Part shown: one piece after another, positions 8,361-16,798 of the stretch
Numbering within the stretch: position 1 is the first letter of the stretch
How the letters are laid out: every line of letters starts with the position of its first letter
Virus record (IMG/VR): IMGVR_UViG_3300022227_000004
Span: 1-52,162 of that record
Length of the DNA stretch: 52,162 bases
Direction: 5' to 3' (one strand)
Source: a virus
Program-made: the position numbers and the translations under genes
Notes under the pieces: model-generated
What the model was told of the DNA's origin: nothing
Database searches by the model: none
What the model saw: only the letters and a program-made list of their open reading frames with translations

Positions 8361-11300
8361 ATGAATAGACAAGAACTATATGATAAAATAGATGCTTGCA
8401 ATTCGTGCGAGTTGCACAAACTAACTGCAAATGAGAAGAGATTGAAACCGTGGGGCTATGAAAAATCAATGTTTATGATGATTGGACAATGCCCCTCTTC
8501 TGTCATTGATGAAGATTCAAGTGAATTCTTCTTCCATTATTCTAACACCAATCCAACATTCACTAAGAACTATAACTTGCTTGAATCGATGTTCAAGAAA
8601 GTAGGACTAGACTTTCATACGATGTGGAAGACTAACTTGCAGAAGTGTCGACCAGAAAACAATGATGATAAGAACTATCTAGAAATGGAAACTTGTCGAG
8701 ACCAGATTCTAAGGGATGAGATTGAATTTGTTGGATCGAAAGTTATATTTTTATTGGGAGGTGCTGTTCAAAAGCAAATGGGATTGGATGACAGAGCCAG
8801 AGGAAAAATGACATACTCTGAAGAATTCAAGTGTTACTTCATCCCAATTTATCATGTGTCGTATTGCACTCGAGGAGGAATAACTGAAGAGGAATACATT
8901 AATCAATTAGATCATCTCAAAACAGATCTAAAGGAAGTTAGAGACTTAACTTTTGTTAACTTGCACCATCACAATCAGTTTTCAGTTCGGGATGGATATG
9001 GAACTGAAACTCAAATTACAAAGAGGCTGCAAGAACTTAGAAGCCCTGGATTTGCTCTAACCAACCACGGCAATATCAATGGTCATTACAGACAGTACAA
9101 GGAATCAAATGCAGTTGGGTTGAAGCCAGTCTTTGGGACTGAGTTTTACTACAACAAGAATCGAAATGAAATTATGGAGATTCTGCAAAATGAAGATAAG
9201 AAAGACAAGGAGCAAAATGCTAGACGTGTGGAACTTGGCAAAGAAACTTATCATATAACAGTTTTGGCTAAGAATGAAGAGGGGTATAAGAATCTAATAC
9301 GAATCAATAACAAAGCCGTTATGGAATCATTTTACAGATTTCCATTGATTGATTTTGAATTACTAGAATCAGCAAGGGGAAGCATCTATGTTTTCAGTGG
9401 ATGTGCTGGAGCATATATTCCTCAATATTTGATTGGGCTTGATGATACTCCAGCTTATGAAGAAGCCGAATTATTTCAAGCTACTTTTGGTGAGGATTTC
9501 TATATCGAACTTATGAGTTCTCAATATGAAAAGCAAAAAGAAATCAATGCTAAATTGTTGGGAATGTCAGATGAAATGGGCATAGAATATGTTGTAACAA
9601 ATGACGCGCATTATATCTATCCTGAGGATGCAAAAATTCATGAAATGCTGTTGTTGTCAAGAAACAATGCAACATATGAAGATCTAAATGATGAAAGCAA
9701 GAATGTCTGGGTATTTACTGACCAAGATTATTTCATTAAATCTGCTCAAGACATTAGAGAAAATATTGATGTAATTCCCGAAAACAGAATTGACAAAGCA
9801 ATCGAGAATGTGAATGATCTATTTGCAACAATAAAATACTTCGAAATAGATGATTCAATAAAAATGCCAAAAGTTTCCGATGACTCAGTTAAAGAGCTAA
9901 AGAGCTTGATGATCAAAGGATTAGAAAAGAGAGGCATCAAACCTGATGATGCAATATTCAGAAGAATGAAGGAAGAATTGAATGTAATTATTGACACAGG
10001 ATATATTGACTACTTTCTAATTCTTGCTGATGTTGTTAGATATGCTAAAGATAAATATGGTAGATATTGTATTGGCCCTGGAAGAGGATCGGCTGTATCT
10101 TCATTGATAAACTATCTATTGGAAATTACAGATGTGAATCCTCTCAAATATGATTTCATGATGTTCTCAAGATTTCTAGATAGAGCAAGAAAAGATGATC
10201 CAGATATTGATACTGATTTTGATCCAAGAATTAGGGATGACATCTTAAACTATGTAACAGAAAAATATGGTGCTGATCAAGTTATGTCTATTGGAAACTA
10301 TGGAACCAACAAAGCAAAGAGTTCTATAGCTGATGTATTCCGAGCTTATAATGTAGACTATCGAGACGTATTGAATGCTACAAAAAGTTTAGACGGAGAC
10401 AAAGATGTTGAGAATAAAACTCTAAGTGATATTAGAGACAGACACCCAAAGATTGATGCTCTAATAAAGCTACATCCAGATTCTCACTATATTATTGAGG
10501 GCATTCGAGATCAAATTAGAAGTATCGGGACTCATGCAGCTGGAATAGTACTTTCCGGTATTAACTTGATTGAGAATGTTCCTCTTTCTAGAACATCATC
10601 TAAGAAGTTTGTTACTGCAAATACTGAGGGTGGAGATTATCATGAGTTATCTGAAATGGGATTTGTTAAGTATGATTTCTTGAGCTTATCTTGCATAGCT
10701 CTTATCAATGAAACCAACAAGCTTATTGAAGCTAAAACTGGAAGTGAAATTGATTGGGATAAAATGGAAGATCATGAAGATGATCATACTGAAATCTATG
10801 CTCTAACTCATAAGGGTGATTCGTATGGAATATTCCAGTACTCATCTTCATTAGCTGTTGACTTCCTAAAGAAAATGCAGCCAACTACATTTAATGAGTT
10901 CATAGCCGCATCAGGATTATTGAGGCCAGGACCATTAGATCAGAATATGCATACTGAATACTCAGATAGATTGAACAAGAAAAAGAGATACAAGATTCAT
11001 CCAGCATTACAAGATATACTAGGACCAACATTCGGTGTAATTGTATATCAGGAACAGATTATGAGAATCTGTGCTGAGTTGGCTGGCTTTACAGCTGAAG
11101 AAAATAATGTGTTTAGAAAAGCTCTAGTTAAGTATGAGAAATCTGAAGCACATGAAAAAGTTAGAAGAGCTAAAGTCAAATCATTCTCAGATAAACTGAT
11201 TGCAGGTTTAGAAGATCATATGAGTTTGAAAGAAGCACATGAACTATGGGGATTGATCGAATCATTCGCTAGGTATGGATTCAACTATTCACATTGTCAC

Positions 11301-12212
11301 TCGTATGGAGTTCTATCTTGGAGACAGCTATACCAAAAATATTTCTATCCAGTTGAGTTCTATTGTGCAATGTTGAATGTTGAAATGATAGATCACATTC
11401 CAATGATCATCAGAAATATGATTCTATTCCCAGCAAGGGAATTCAAAAATGGTGAAGTTAAGTCTGAATTTAGCATCAAACTCAACAAGCCTGATTTGAG
11501 AAAAATGAATTATGATTTTCAAATTTGTGATGATGGAAAAAGTATAGATTATGGAATTGGTAAGATCAAATTTCTATCGCGAGATTCATTTGATGTTCTT
11601 GAAAACAACTTGACTTCAAAAGATATGGCTGATTTTGAAACATTGATAAAAGTAAAATATGATAAGCCAGGAAGAACTGGGAATATCAATAGATCATTAG
11701 TGTTGGGTAAGAAAGTATTTCAATCATTAGTATATTCGGGAGCATTAGACTATCTTAATATCGAACGAAATGAAATGATTGACTTCTATAATGAAACTCA
11801 TAAGTCTACAGTCAAAAGAATAACTGGTAAGAAGGGCGTTGAGGAAACTGAAAATGATTATTGCGGAGTTTCATTTGACAAGCTTCAACGGCTTCCAAAA
11901 ATTAGAGAAGCGGTAGAAGAAATATTGACTGATGATTTGAGATCATTTTATGAAACTGGATCACCAAGAACTATGGACGCTATAGCTGATTATGTAGAAG
12001 TTATAGAAAAAAAAGATAGGGTTAGCAAGAACAATAGAAAATATTCACTCTACAAAGTTGCTAATTTGTATGATATATTCTATCCCATCATGTCTTGGTC
12101 AAGCGAGCTAAATTCATCGATTAAGAAAGGTGATGAGTTTGTAGGGCTGTTTAAAAAGAGCAATGAATTTGTTAATATACTAAAAGTATTGCAGACAGTG
12201 GAGGAAGAATGA
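8361..12212 (+). CDS. dnaE: UDG-like domain fused to DNA polymerase III alpha subunit (DnaE type)
   Basis: This 1283-residue protein is the replicative polymerase. Residues about 1-195 look like a family-4-type uracil-DNA glycosylase. Four cysteines (C13, C16 in CNSCELHK; C96 in KCRPENN; C112 in CRDQ) match the 4Fe-4S ligand layout, with KVIFLLGGA and YHVSYC (His165) following. The usual GEAPG motif reads GQCPS, so glycosylase activity may be lost. From about residue 196 a PHP domain follows (NLHHHNQFSVRDG), then the C-family palm GPGRGSAVSS and PDIDTDFD (Asp615, Asp617), GTHAAGIVLS, the fingers, and a C-terminal OB-like region. It overlaps the next gene by four bases. T4-like phages usually encode a B-family polymerase, so DnaE is notable. 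Confidence 0.9.
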   Translation: MNRQELYDKIDACNSCELHKLTANEKRLKPWGYEKSMFMMIGQCPSSVIDEDSSEFFFHYSNTNPTFTKNYNLLESMFKKVGLDFHTMWKTNLQKCRPENNDDKNYLEMETCRDQILRDEIEFVGSKVIFLLGGAVQKQMGLDDRARGKMTYSEEFKCYFIPIYHVSYCTRGGITEEEYINQLDHLKTDLKEVRDLTFVNLHHHNQFSVRDGYGTETQITKRLQELRSPGFALTNHGNINGHYRQYKESNAVGLKPVFGTEFYYNKNRNEIMEILQNEDKKDKEQNARRVELGKETYHITVLAKNEEGYKNLIRINNKAVMESFYRFPLIDFELLESARGSIYVFSGCAGAYIPQYLIGLDDTPAYEEAELFQATFGEDFYIELMSSQYEKQKEINAKLLGMSDEMGIEYVVTNDAHYIYPEDAKIHEMLLLSRNNATYEDLNDESKNVWVFTDQDYFIKSAQDIRENIDVIPENRIDKAIENVNDLFATIKYFEIDDSIKMPKVSDDSVKELKSLMIKGLEKRGIKPDDAIFRRMKEELNVIIDTGYIDYFLILADVVRYAKDKYGRYCIGPGRGSAVSSLINYLLEITDVNPLKYDFMMFSRFLDRARKDDPDIDTDFDPRIRDDILNYVTEKYGADQVMSIGNYGTNKAKSSIADVFRAYNVDYRDVLNATKSLDGDKDVENKTLSDIRDRHPKIDALIKLHPDSHYIIEGIRDQIRSIGTHAAGIVLSGINLIENVPLSRTSSKKFVTANTEGGDYHELSEMGFVKYDFLSLSCIALINETNKLIEAKTGSEIDWDKMEDHEDDHTEIYALTHKGDSYGIFQYSSSLAVDFLKKMQPTTFNEFIAASGLLRPGPLDQNMHTEYSDRLNKKKRYKIHPALQDILGPTFGVIVYQEQIMRICAELAGFTAEENNVFRKALVKYEKSEAHEKVRRAKVKSFSDKLIAGLEDHMSLKEAHELWGLIESFARYGFNYSHCHSYGVLSWRQLYQKYFYPVEFYCAMLNVEMIDHIPMIIRNMILFPAREFKNGEVKSEFSIKLNKPDLRKMNYDFQICDDGKSIDYGIGKIKFLSRDSFDVLENNLTSKDMADFETLIKVKYDKPGRTGNINRSLVLGKKVFQSLVYSGALDYLNIERNEMIDFYNETHKSTVKRITGKKGVEETENDYCGVSFDKLQRLPKIREAVEEILTDDLRSFYETGSPRTMDAIADYVEVIEKKDRVSKNNRKYSLYKVANLYDIFYPIMSWSSELNSSIKKGDEFVGLFKKSNEFVNILKVLQTVEEE

Positions 12213-12991
12213 ATAAGTATAAAGATATAGAAGACATTAGGAAGACAGCCGGAACACTTCCTTCTGAAAAACCCATTAGGAAAACTAATTTCAAAGTTTT
12301 TCCTTCGGGTTGTGAAGTTGCAATAATAGATCAGAATTTGAATCCTTTGAGAGCAATGTTTTGTACTAGCACTGCTACTTGGGGAGATAACGATTATGAA
12401 GATAAATGGCCACGGACTACTGTAGAAGGAAAGTTCGAAGTTATCAAGGCAGTGTTGACACACAACACACTTCCTCAAGCCAGAGAAATGATAAACTTTA
12501 TTTTCAGAGTCAATGGAGTTCCAAGATGGTTGTTTGATCAGCATACTCAAACACCGTTTACTTCATTCATGAGTATTGGATGTAGAGACAACAATAAAAT
12601 AGATTGTGATTTCATTACTACTGAAAATGATGGAGTATTCACGGAAGAAGAGATGAGAGCTCTAGAAGGAATGAAAGATTTGTATGCAAACGTATTAACA
12701 ATAGGCGAGGGAAGTTGGCAATCAGCCAGAACATTCTTGCCTCAAGGTTATCAGCATGCTTATCATTTTGGACAAAATCTATTATCGATATCTTCAATGA
12801 AATTTCTGAATGAGCAAATGTCTGATCTATATAGAATGATAGTGAGTCAAATTGGAATTGATTCTCCTTTGTTGCAACAATATTTACAAATTTTATGGAA
12901 AGATAATGATGAGGTTTTTGATAAAATATCTAATATGAAATATGAAGATCTCTCAATATGGGACAAATTGAGATTGGAGGACAAAAGCTAA
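12209..12991 (+). CDS. Divergent ThyX-like (flavin-dependent thymidylate synthase fold) protein
   Basis: Landmarks align in order with ThyX. An N-terminal CEVAIIDQNLNPLRAMFCTS corresponds to the ThyX VxLVD...RxS segment. INFIFRVNGVPRWLFDQHTQ lies where ThyX has its FxVKAPIFVARQWFRHR strand. ARTFLPQGYQHAYHFGQNLLSI matches the ARxVLPxxxxTxxxxTxNARSL helix. The signature RHRxxSxNExS is not preserved (WLFDQHTQTPFTSF), so either this is a diverged enzyme or its substrate is altered. It starts at an ATGA overlap with the polymerase gene. An adjacent gene (12991) may encode a partner. Role in dTMP or modified dUMP methylation is inferred. Confidence 0.55.
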   Translation: MNKYKDIEDIRKTAGTLPSEKPIRKTNFKVFPSGCEVAIIDQNLNPLRAMFCTSTATWGDNDYEDKWPRTTVEGKFEVIKAVLTHNTLPQAREMINFIFRVNGVPRWLFDQHTQTPFTSFMSIGCRDNNKIDCDFITTENDGVFTEEEMRALEGMKDLYANVLTIGEGSWQSARTFLPQGYQHAYHFGQNLLSISSMKFLNEQMSDLYRMIVSQIGIDSPLLQQYLQILWKDNDEVFDKISNMKYEDLSIWDKLRLEDKS

Positions 12992-13728
12992 TGGGAATCA
13001 TGGAACACAAGATGGTTGATAGAGGTGTAGAGATAGTAAAAGGCATAGAAGATCTTAAACTCATATTGATAGTGAATGGAGCAAAGAAGAAAGTTCCAGA
13101 TTTAATTCAATATTCAGTAATGGGATTACCGATTTGTCAATATGATCAGCATTCAAGAGCAAGAATTGGTGCTAAATTTCTGAATTATAAGGTTTCGGAA
13201 GAACCTAGATATGTTTTCTATTCTCATGTATATGATATGTTAGAGAACGATAAAGATTTCAGAACAAGAACTTTTGTAAATCTAGAAGAGCTCGAAAAGA
13301 GAAGAGAAGAAGCTAGCAACAAAGCTACGTTTAATTTAATGTCTAGAAGATGTTCATATGCCGTTGAACAAACCTGGCCTTCACTATTTGGTCAAATGAT
13401 GAGAAGGCTAAAGTTTTGTGAAGAAGAGTTTATTGTAGGTTTACACTGGAGACTTAGAGATGAATTAGTCGAAGGAGGAGTTATTTCAGCAAAAGAGCTT
13501 GTTCCAGGATGTGATAAAATTAAGAAATGTGATTATTCATCAGCTGATTACCTAAGCAATATGTTTGGATGCTTGTTTGCATCATGCGGAAGATGGAAGA
13601 GCGAAACAGATTTTGCAACATTCAATGAATCTTGTTCTACACCAGAACAAATTTCAGAACAGCTTGGCATAATAATTCCAATGAGTGACTACGAACACAA
13701 AATGGTGATACAGGAAGCTGATGTCTAG
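12991..13728 (+). CDS. Hypothetical protein adjacent to ThyX-like gene, possible distant paralogue or partner
   Basis: GGAGG at 12976-12980 lies ten bases before the ATG at 12991, which overlaps the previous stop (TAATG). I prefer this start to an in-frame ATG at 12958. The 245-residue product contains GLPICQYDQHSRARIGAKFLNY, which recalls the basic DQHS/RHR-type substrate loop of ThyX, and a Cys/Arg-rich stretch MSRRCSYAVEQTWPS. The likeness is weak. Its tight pairing with the ThyX-like gene suggests a heteromeric complex or duplication, which a structure prediction could test. Confidence 0.5.
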   Translation: MGIMEHKMVDRGVEIVKGIEDLKLILIVNGAKKKVPDLIQYSVMGLPICQYDQHSRARIGAKFLNYKVSEEPRYVFYSHVYDMLENDKDFRTRTFVNLEELEKRREEASNKATFNLMSRRCSYAVEQTWPSLFGQMMRRLKFCEEEFIVGLHWRLRDELVEGGVISAKELVPGCDKIKKCDYSSADYLSNMFGCLFASCGRWKSETDFATFNESCSTPEQISEQLGIIIPMSDYEHKMVIQEADV

Positions 13729-13882
13729 GTTTGTTAAATATTTCATAATTGATTCTGGAATATTTGTAATCGAGCTCTATACATTTTCAATAATACTCAC
13801 GATGATTACAGCAGGAGTTGCTAGCATATGTTTGACAATAATAGGGGAAAATCCATTCCTAGTGGAGAAGGTAGATGAGTGA
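13721..13882 (+). CDS. Small membrane protein, 53 aa
   Basis: A short frame starting at the ATG at 13721 inside the end of the previous gene and stopping where the next gene begins. The product MSRFVKYFIIDSGIFVIELY... continues with an uninterrupted hydrophobic stretch (FSIILTMITAGVASICLTII), a likely single transmembrane helix, ending in an acidic tail. Overlaps at both ends are typical of this genome. The upstream gene's 3' end supplies only a weak AGGAAG ribosome site. Confidence 0.5.
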   Translation: MSRFVKYFIIDSGIFVIELYTFSIILTMITAGVASICLTIIGENPFLVEKVDE

Positions 13883-14153
13883 AGAACCTGATATTTATGA
13901 AAAATTTCGAAATAGATATTCAGAATATCTATACAGAATTTGGCACACCGCCGATGCATCAAGAATTACAGAATTAGAAAATACAATAGCAGCAGCTGAA
14001 GCAGGATTGTTAGAAATTTTACAAACCAGTAAAGATCAATATACAAAATTAGTAGTTAAATCGACAATTGAAAGAATGAAGGCAGGCAAAGGAATGTCAG
14101 CATTCTTAAGAGATAATTATGAATCAATTGTTAAAGCTATGGAAAGGCTATGA
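13875..14153 (+). CDS. Hypothetical protein, 92 aa
   Basis: GGAGAAGG a few bases upstream supports the ATG. The product MSEEPDIYEKFRNRYSEYLYRI... is predicted largely helical and charged, with an ITELENTIAAAEAGLLEIL heptad-like stretch suggesting a short coiled coil. No family recognised. Confidence 0.6.
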   Translation: MSEEPDIYEKFRNRYSEYLYRIWHTADASRITELENTIAAAEAGLLEILQTSKDQYTKLVVKSTIERMKAGKGMSAFLRDNYESIVKAMERL

Positions 14154-14154
14154 T

Positions 14155-14211
14155 ATGTTAGTACTAACAATACTCTGGGCTGTTCTAGGTTTAGGTAATC
14201 TGATAACATGA
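14155..14211 (+). CDS. Possible tiny hydrophobic leader peptide, 18 aa
   Basis: MLVLTILWAVLGLGNLIT fills the gap between the previous gene and thioredoxin, and its TGA overlaps the thioredoxin ATG (ACATGA). It may only serve to couple translation into thioredoxin, which lacks a good ribosome site of its own. It could also be chance, because the frame is very short. Confidence 0.25.
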   Translation: MLVLTILWAVLGLGNLIT

Positions 14212-14531
14212 CAAGCCCAATTGACCTCACAGATGAGAATTTCCAAACCGAAGTCGTTGATTCAAGTTTACCCGTTCTCGTAGATTTCTGGGCTACGTGG
14301 TGCGGTCCGTGCAAAATGGTTGCCCCCATTGTGGATGAATTGGCGAACGAATATGACGGGAAAATAAAATTCGGAAAGGTTGATGTAGATACTGCACAGA
14401 AAACAGCTGGAGAATTTGGAATTCGAAGTATTCCAACCTTGTTGATTTTCAAGGATGGTAAGGTTGCTGACCAGGTTGTCGGATCCGCAAACAAAAAGGA
14501 TTTGGAAGAGAAGCTCGCTTCTTTCCTTTAA
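14208..14531 (+). CDS. trxA: Thioredoxin
   Basis: The 107-residue product has the complete thioredoxin fold signature: VLVDFWATWCGPCKMVAP with the redox pair Cys32/Cys35, KVDVDTAQKTAGEFGIRSIPTLLIF with the cis-proline, and a C-terminal KKDLEEKL helix. It is a cytoplasmic disulfide reductase and a plausible electron donor to the phage class II ribonucleotide reductase. The codons are visibly more GC-rich (for example gctacgtggtgcggtccgtg) than the surrounding genes, pointing to fairly recent acquisition from a cellular genome. Confidence 0.95.
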   Translation: MTSPIDLTDENFQTEVVDSSLPVLVDFWATWCGPCKMVAPIVDELANEYDGKIKFGKVDVDTAQKTAGEFGIRSIPTLLIFKDGKVADQVVGSANKKDLEEKLASFL

Positions 14532-14603
14532 GAATCATTGGATGGCACAAAAAAGCAGGGAGTTGGAGCAATTTAAAAGGAGAAAGAAAATGTGGAGACG
14601 GAA

Positions 14604-14831
14604 ATGACCAAAACCGAAGTATTAAATTCTACTCGCAGGCCGAACGGCAAATTGCAATCAAGCATTCTGCGAAAGTTGAAGAAAACCAAATTCGGCCGTT
14701 GCAATTACTGCGCCACTCCTTACAAAGAATGCAGTCGGTCTATATCAGGATTTTCAATGGTTTTTGTCTATTGTTCTGGATGCTCGCATCATCCCAAGCC
14801 AAGAAAAACAGGAGAATTTAAATGGTATTAG
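14604..14831 (+). CDS. Small cysteine-rich (zinc-binding) protein
   Basis: GGAG at 14594-14597 lies six bases before the ATG at 14604. A GTG at 14592 in the same frame is less well placed. The 75-residue product is basic and carries CNYCATPYKEC and later CSGC pairs that could bind zinc. Like thioredoxin just upstream it is noticeably GC-richer than average, so the two may have arrived together. Its stop overlaps the next ATG. Confidence 0.6.
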   Translation: MTKTEVLNSTRRPNGKLQSSILRKLKKTKFGRCNYCATPYKECSRSISGFSMVFVYCSGCSHHPKPRKTGEFKWY

Positions 14832-15205
14832 ATCCTTTTGCGAGAATGTATGAGTTACAAAAAATGACTCAAGAATTCTTCAGAGATAACGGAGCAGCTG
14901 ATAGTGCTGCATTACCAAATAATCCTGATGTTGTAGCAGTTTTCAAAGAAAATGTATTGCTCATGATCAAGGAAGTGGCTGAGGTTCTTGATGAGGTGGA
15001 TTTTAAGAAACACAGAAAAGATGATAATAGTAAAGCAATCAACAAATATAGAATAAGAGAAGAGCTAATAGATGTAATGAAATATTGGTTCAATCTCTGT
15101 ATATTGCTAGACATAAAACCCGATGAATTATTCATAACTTTTGAATATAAAACTGATAAAGTAATTGAGAGGTATGAGAGAGAATTTTTAGATGCTAAAG
15201 TTTGA
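14822..15205 (+). CDS. dUTPase/MazG-like all-alpha NTP pyrophosphatase
   Basis: A 127-residue helical protein with the metal-binding pattern MIKEVAEVLDEVDFKKH followed by REELIDVMKYWFNLCILLDI, the E-x-x-E and E/D-x-x-D pair of dimeric dUTPase/MazG-type pyrophosphatases. It resembles the N-terminal domain of the fusion at 4931 (ENSIDVMKYLFAL), so the genome encodes two. The likely role is hydrolysis of dUTP or another dNTP to the monophosphate, limiting uracil incorporation and feeding thymidylate synthesis. It overlaps both neighbours. Confidence 0.7.
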   Translation: MVLDPFARMYELQKMTQEFFRDNGAADSAALPNNPDVVAVFKENVLLMIKEVAEVLDEVDFKKHRKDDNSKAINKYRIREELIDVMKYWFNLCILLDIKPDELFITFEYKTDKVIERYEREFLDAKV

Positions 15206-15734
15206 TGACACAAAATTAGATCGTAAAGAAATAATTGGTGAGAAAAAAGGTGTACTTACTGCTCAGATTGTTTATAACACATTGATTAAAAACAACTACC
15301 GATTATGGTTTATAGGAAATGAGGATGGCACGAGTCTTCATTATTCTAAAATAGGTGAAGGTGATTATGGCGGCACCATAGCTTGGACTAGTAAAGAATT
15401 GGCAGAAGTTTATGTAAATGGAATAGATGTGAAAACTAGTTTGCTTAGAGTTTATGGACATCACATATCAATAGCTAATATGTCTCTGTATTATCTGCAG
15501 AGCATTCTGAACGAACATAATGCAAAAGTATTGGGCACTTTATTAATTAATCCCAATCCGAACGGCTTTTTTACTCCTTTGTCAATGTTCTTTTTTAAAG
15601 AAACTCATGATTACTTGGATGCTGAATTGTTAGGTAAAGATAATATAGCCGAAATCGATGTAGGAATGTTTACTTACGATAAGGAAGAAAAGAAATATTT
15701 AGAAGAAGATTTTGAATCTTCTGAAATAGAATGA
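15192..15734 (+). CDS. Hypothetical protein, 180 aa
   Basis: It starts within the end of the dUTPase-like gene. The product MLKFDDTKLDRKEIIGEKKG... is of mixed alpha/beta composition, with a notable VYGHHISIANMSLYYL segment and an acidic C-terminus. No domain recognised. It is the last gene before the 123-bp gap containing a structured element. Confidence 0.6.
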   Translation: MLKFDDTKLDRKEIIGEKKGVLTAQIVYNTLIKNNYRLWFIGNEDGTSLHYSKIGEGDYGGTIAWTSKELAEVYVNGIDVKTSLLRVYGHHISIANMSLYYLQSILNEHNAKVLGTLLINPNPNGFFTPLSMFFFKETHDYLDAELLGKDNIAEIDVGMFTYDKEEKKYLEEDFESSEIE

Positions 15735-15742
15735 TATTTATA
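15735..15742 (+). promoter_or_regulatory. Candidate TATTTATA promoter-like element
   Basis: TATTTATA immediately follows the stop of the preceding gene and opens a 123-bp gap. The same octamer, or a one-base variant, recurs at the start of four other gaps before structural or lysis genes. It may be a phage-specific -10/late-type promoter. Such AT octamers also occur by chance in AT-rich DNA. Confidence 0.3.
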
Positions 15743-15756
15743 TTGAAATCAAAATA

Positions 15757-15837
15757 GGGTTAGCCATTTATATGACCAACGCTGACATGTCTCCCAAGGA
15801 ATTTTCAGCAGAATTTGGATGTGTAAGTAGCTAACCC
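15757..15837 (+). ncRNA. Candidate structured RNA element (long imperfect hairpin)
   Basis: An exact 8-bp inverted repeat (GGGTTAGC at 15757-15764, GCTAACCC at 15830-15837) closes a 65-nt interior. The interior holds two further nested pairings: CCAA (15776-15779) with TTGG (15815-15818), and GCTGA (15781-15785) with TCAGC (15805-15809). No T-tract follows, so a simple terminator is unlikely. A 20-codon frame (15772-15834, MTNADMSPKEFSAEFGCVSS) lies inside. Possibilities are a small RNA, a 5'-UTR regulatory element for 15858, or a processed leader. Confidence 0.45.
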
Positions 15838-15857
15838 GTTTAAATTATGAGGGTATA

Positions 15858-16247
15858 ATGGAGAAAGAAAATATATTGATCGTTGAAGAAGATGAATCAG
15901 AATTGGATCTAGAAAAGGTTTTAGAAATTACAGATGAAGCACTTGATGGCAGATTAAAAATAATATTAGAAAATTTGACAGAAGCTTCAAATTTACTCAG
16001 ACAAGGTGTGGATTCAACAAGAGAAGAAAAAGATTTATTAGAGGATGAAACATTTCAAAAATGGATAATTGCAAATCTCATCATAGAAAGATCAGAACAT
16101 GATGAGGAATTTAAGAGATTATTGTACTACATGTTTGAAGTTTGTAAAGGAAATATATATGAACTACTGCTTCAATATGATTTAAAAATATCAATGGATG
16201 ATGAAAATTATTCATTCGAACTATTGATAAACGAACCGGAAGAATAG
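15858..16247 (+). CDS. Hypothetical acidic protein, 129 aa
   Basis: GAGGG a few bases upstream supports the ATG. The product is strongly acidic (VEEDESELDLEKVLEITDEALD) and predicted helical throughout. No domain recognised. It follows the structured intergenic element and may be controlled by it. Confidence 0.6.
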   Translation: MEKENILIVEEDESELDLEKVLEITDEALDGRLKIILENLTEASNLLRQGVDSTREEKDLLEDETFQKWIIANLIIERSEHDEEFKRLLYYMFEVCKGNIYELLLQYDLKISMDDENYSFELLINEPEE

Positions 16248-16249
16248 AA

Positions 16250-16798
16250 ATGAATAAAAAGAAAGCTAGAAATGAATTAGAAAAATTGAACTTTTTTGCC
16301 AGCAACATTGATGTTATGCTTAAAGAAGCAAGCATAGCTAGAAATGGAATTGGATCTGTAGAAATAAAGATAGACGCATTATCCGAAAACTTACTATTTA
16401 GTTCAAAATATGCTGATAGTTCTGATGATTATTTCAAGCTCATAAAGTTAAGCAATGAAGCTATTAGTAATATTTCAGATATCAAAATAGTTTTAAGCAG
16501 AATATATGAAAAAATTCTAGACAACATAATTACTGTTTCAAAGGAATCGGGATTGTCTATTGAGAAGGTTGTAGCAGAAGAAGAACCTATGAGAGGTCCT
16601 TCTAAGATTGAAGTAGCAGAAGAAGAAAAGGCAAACTTATCTAGTGAAAATCAGCAGTTGTTGAATGCTTTGTTTTACATAGATGAGAATATTCGTAGTG
16701 GAATTGATGATATAAAGGGAGAAAAAAATGGCAAAAAGGAAGACGAAGAAGAAAAAGCCTGTGATAGTAAGGATCAAAGACAAGATTCTGACGAATAA
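16250..16798 (+). CDS. Hypothetical protein, 182 aa
   Basis: It starts two bases after the previous stop. Its N-terminal two thirds are helical, with repeated Ser/Asn/Leu heptads suggesting coiled coil. The last 60 residues are a highly charged, probably disordered Glu/Lys tail. The end overlaps the next gene by about 70 bases, the longest clear overlap in this part of the window. Confidence 0.55.
   Translation: MNKKKARNELEKLNFFASNIDVMLKEASIARNGIGSVEIKIDALSENLLFSSKYADSSDDYFKLIKLSNEAISNISDIKIVLSRIYEKILDNIITVSKESGLSIEKVVAEEEPMRGPSKIEVAEEEKANLSSENQQLLNALFYIDENIRSGIDDIKGEKNGKKEDEEEKACDSKDQRQDSDE

Noticed and set aside
12080-12550. Minus-strand frame of 156 codons opposite the polymerase and ThyX-like genes
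   Set aside because: Antisense shadow with no motif. All supported genes are on the + strand.
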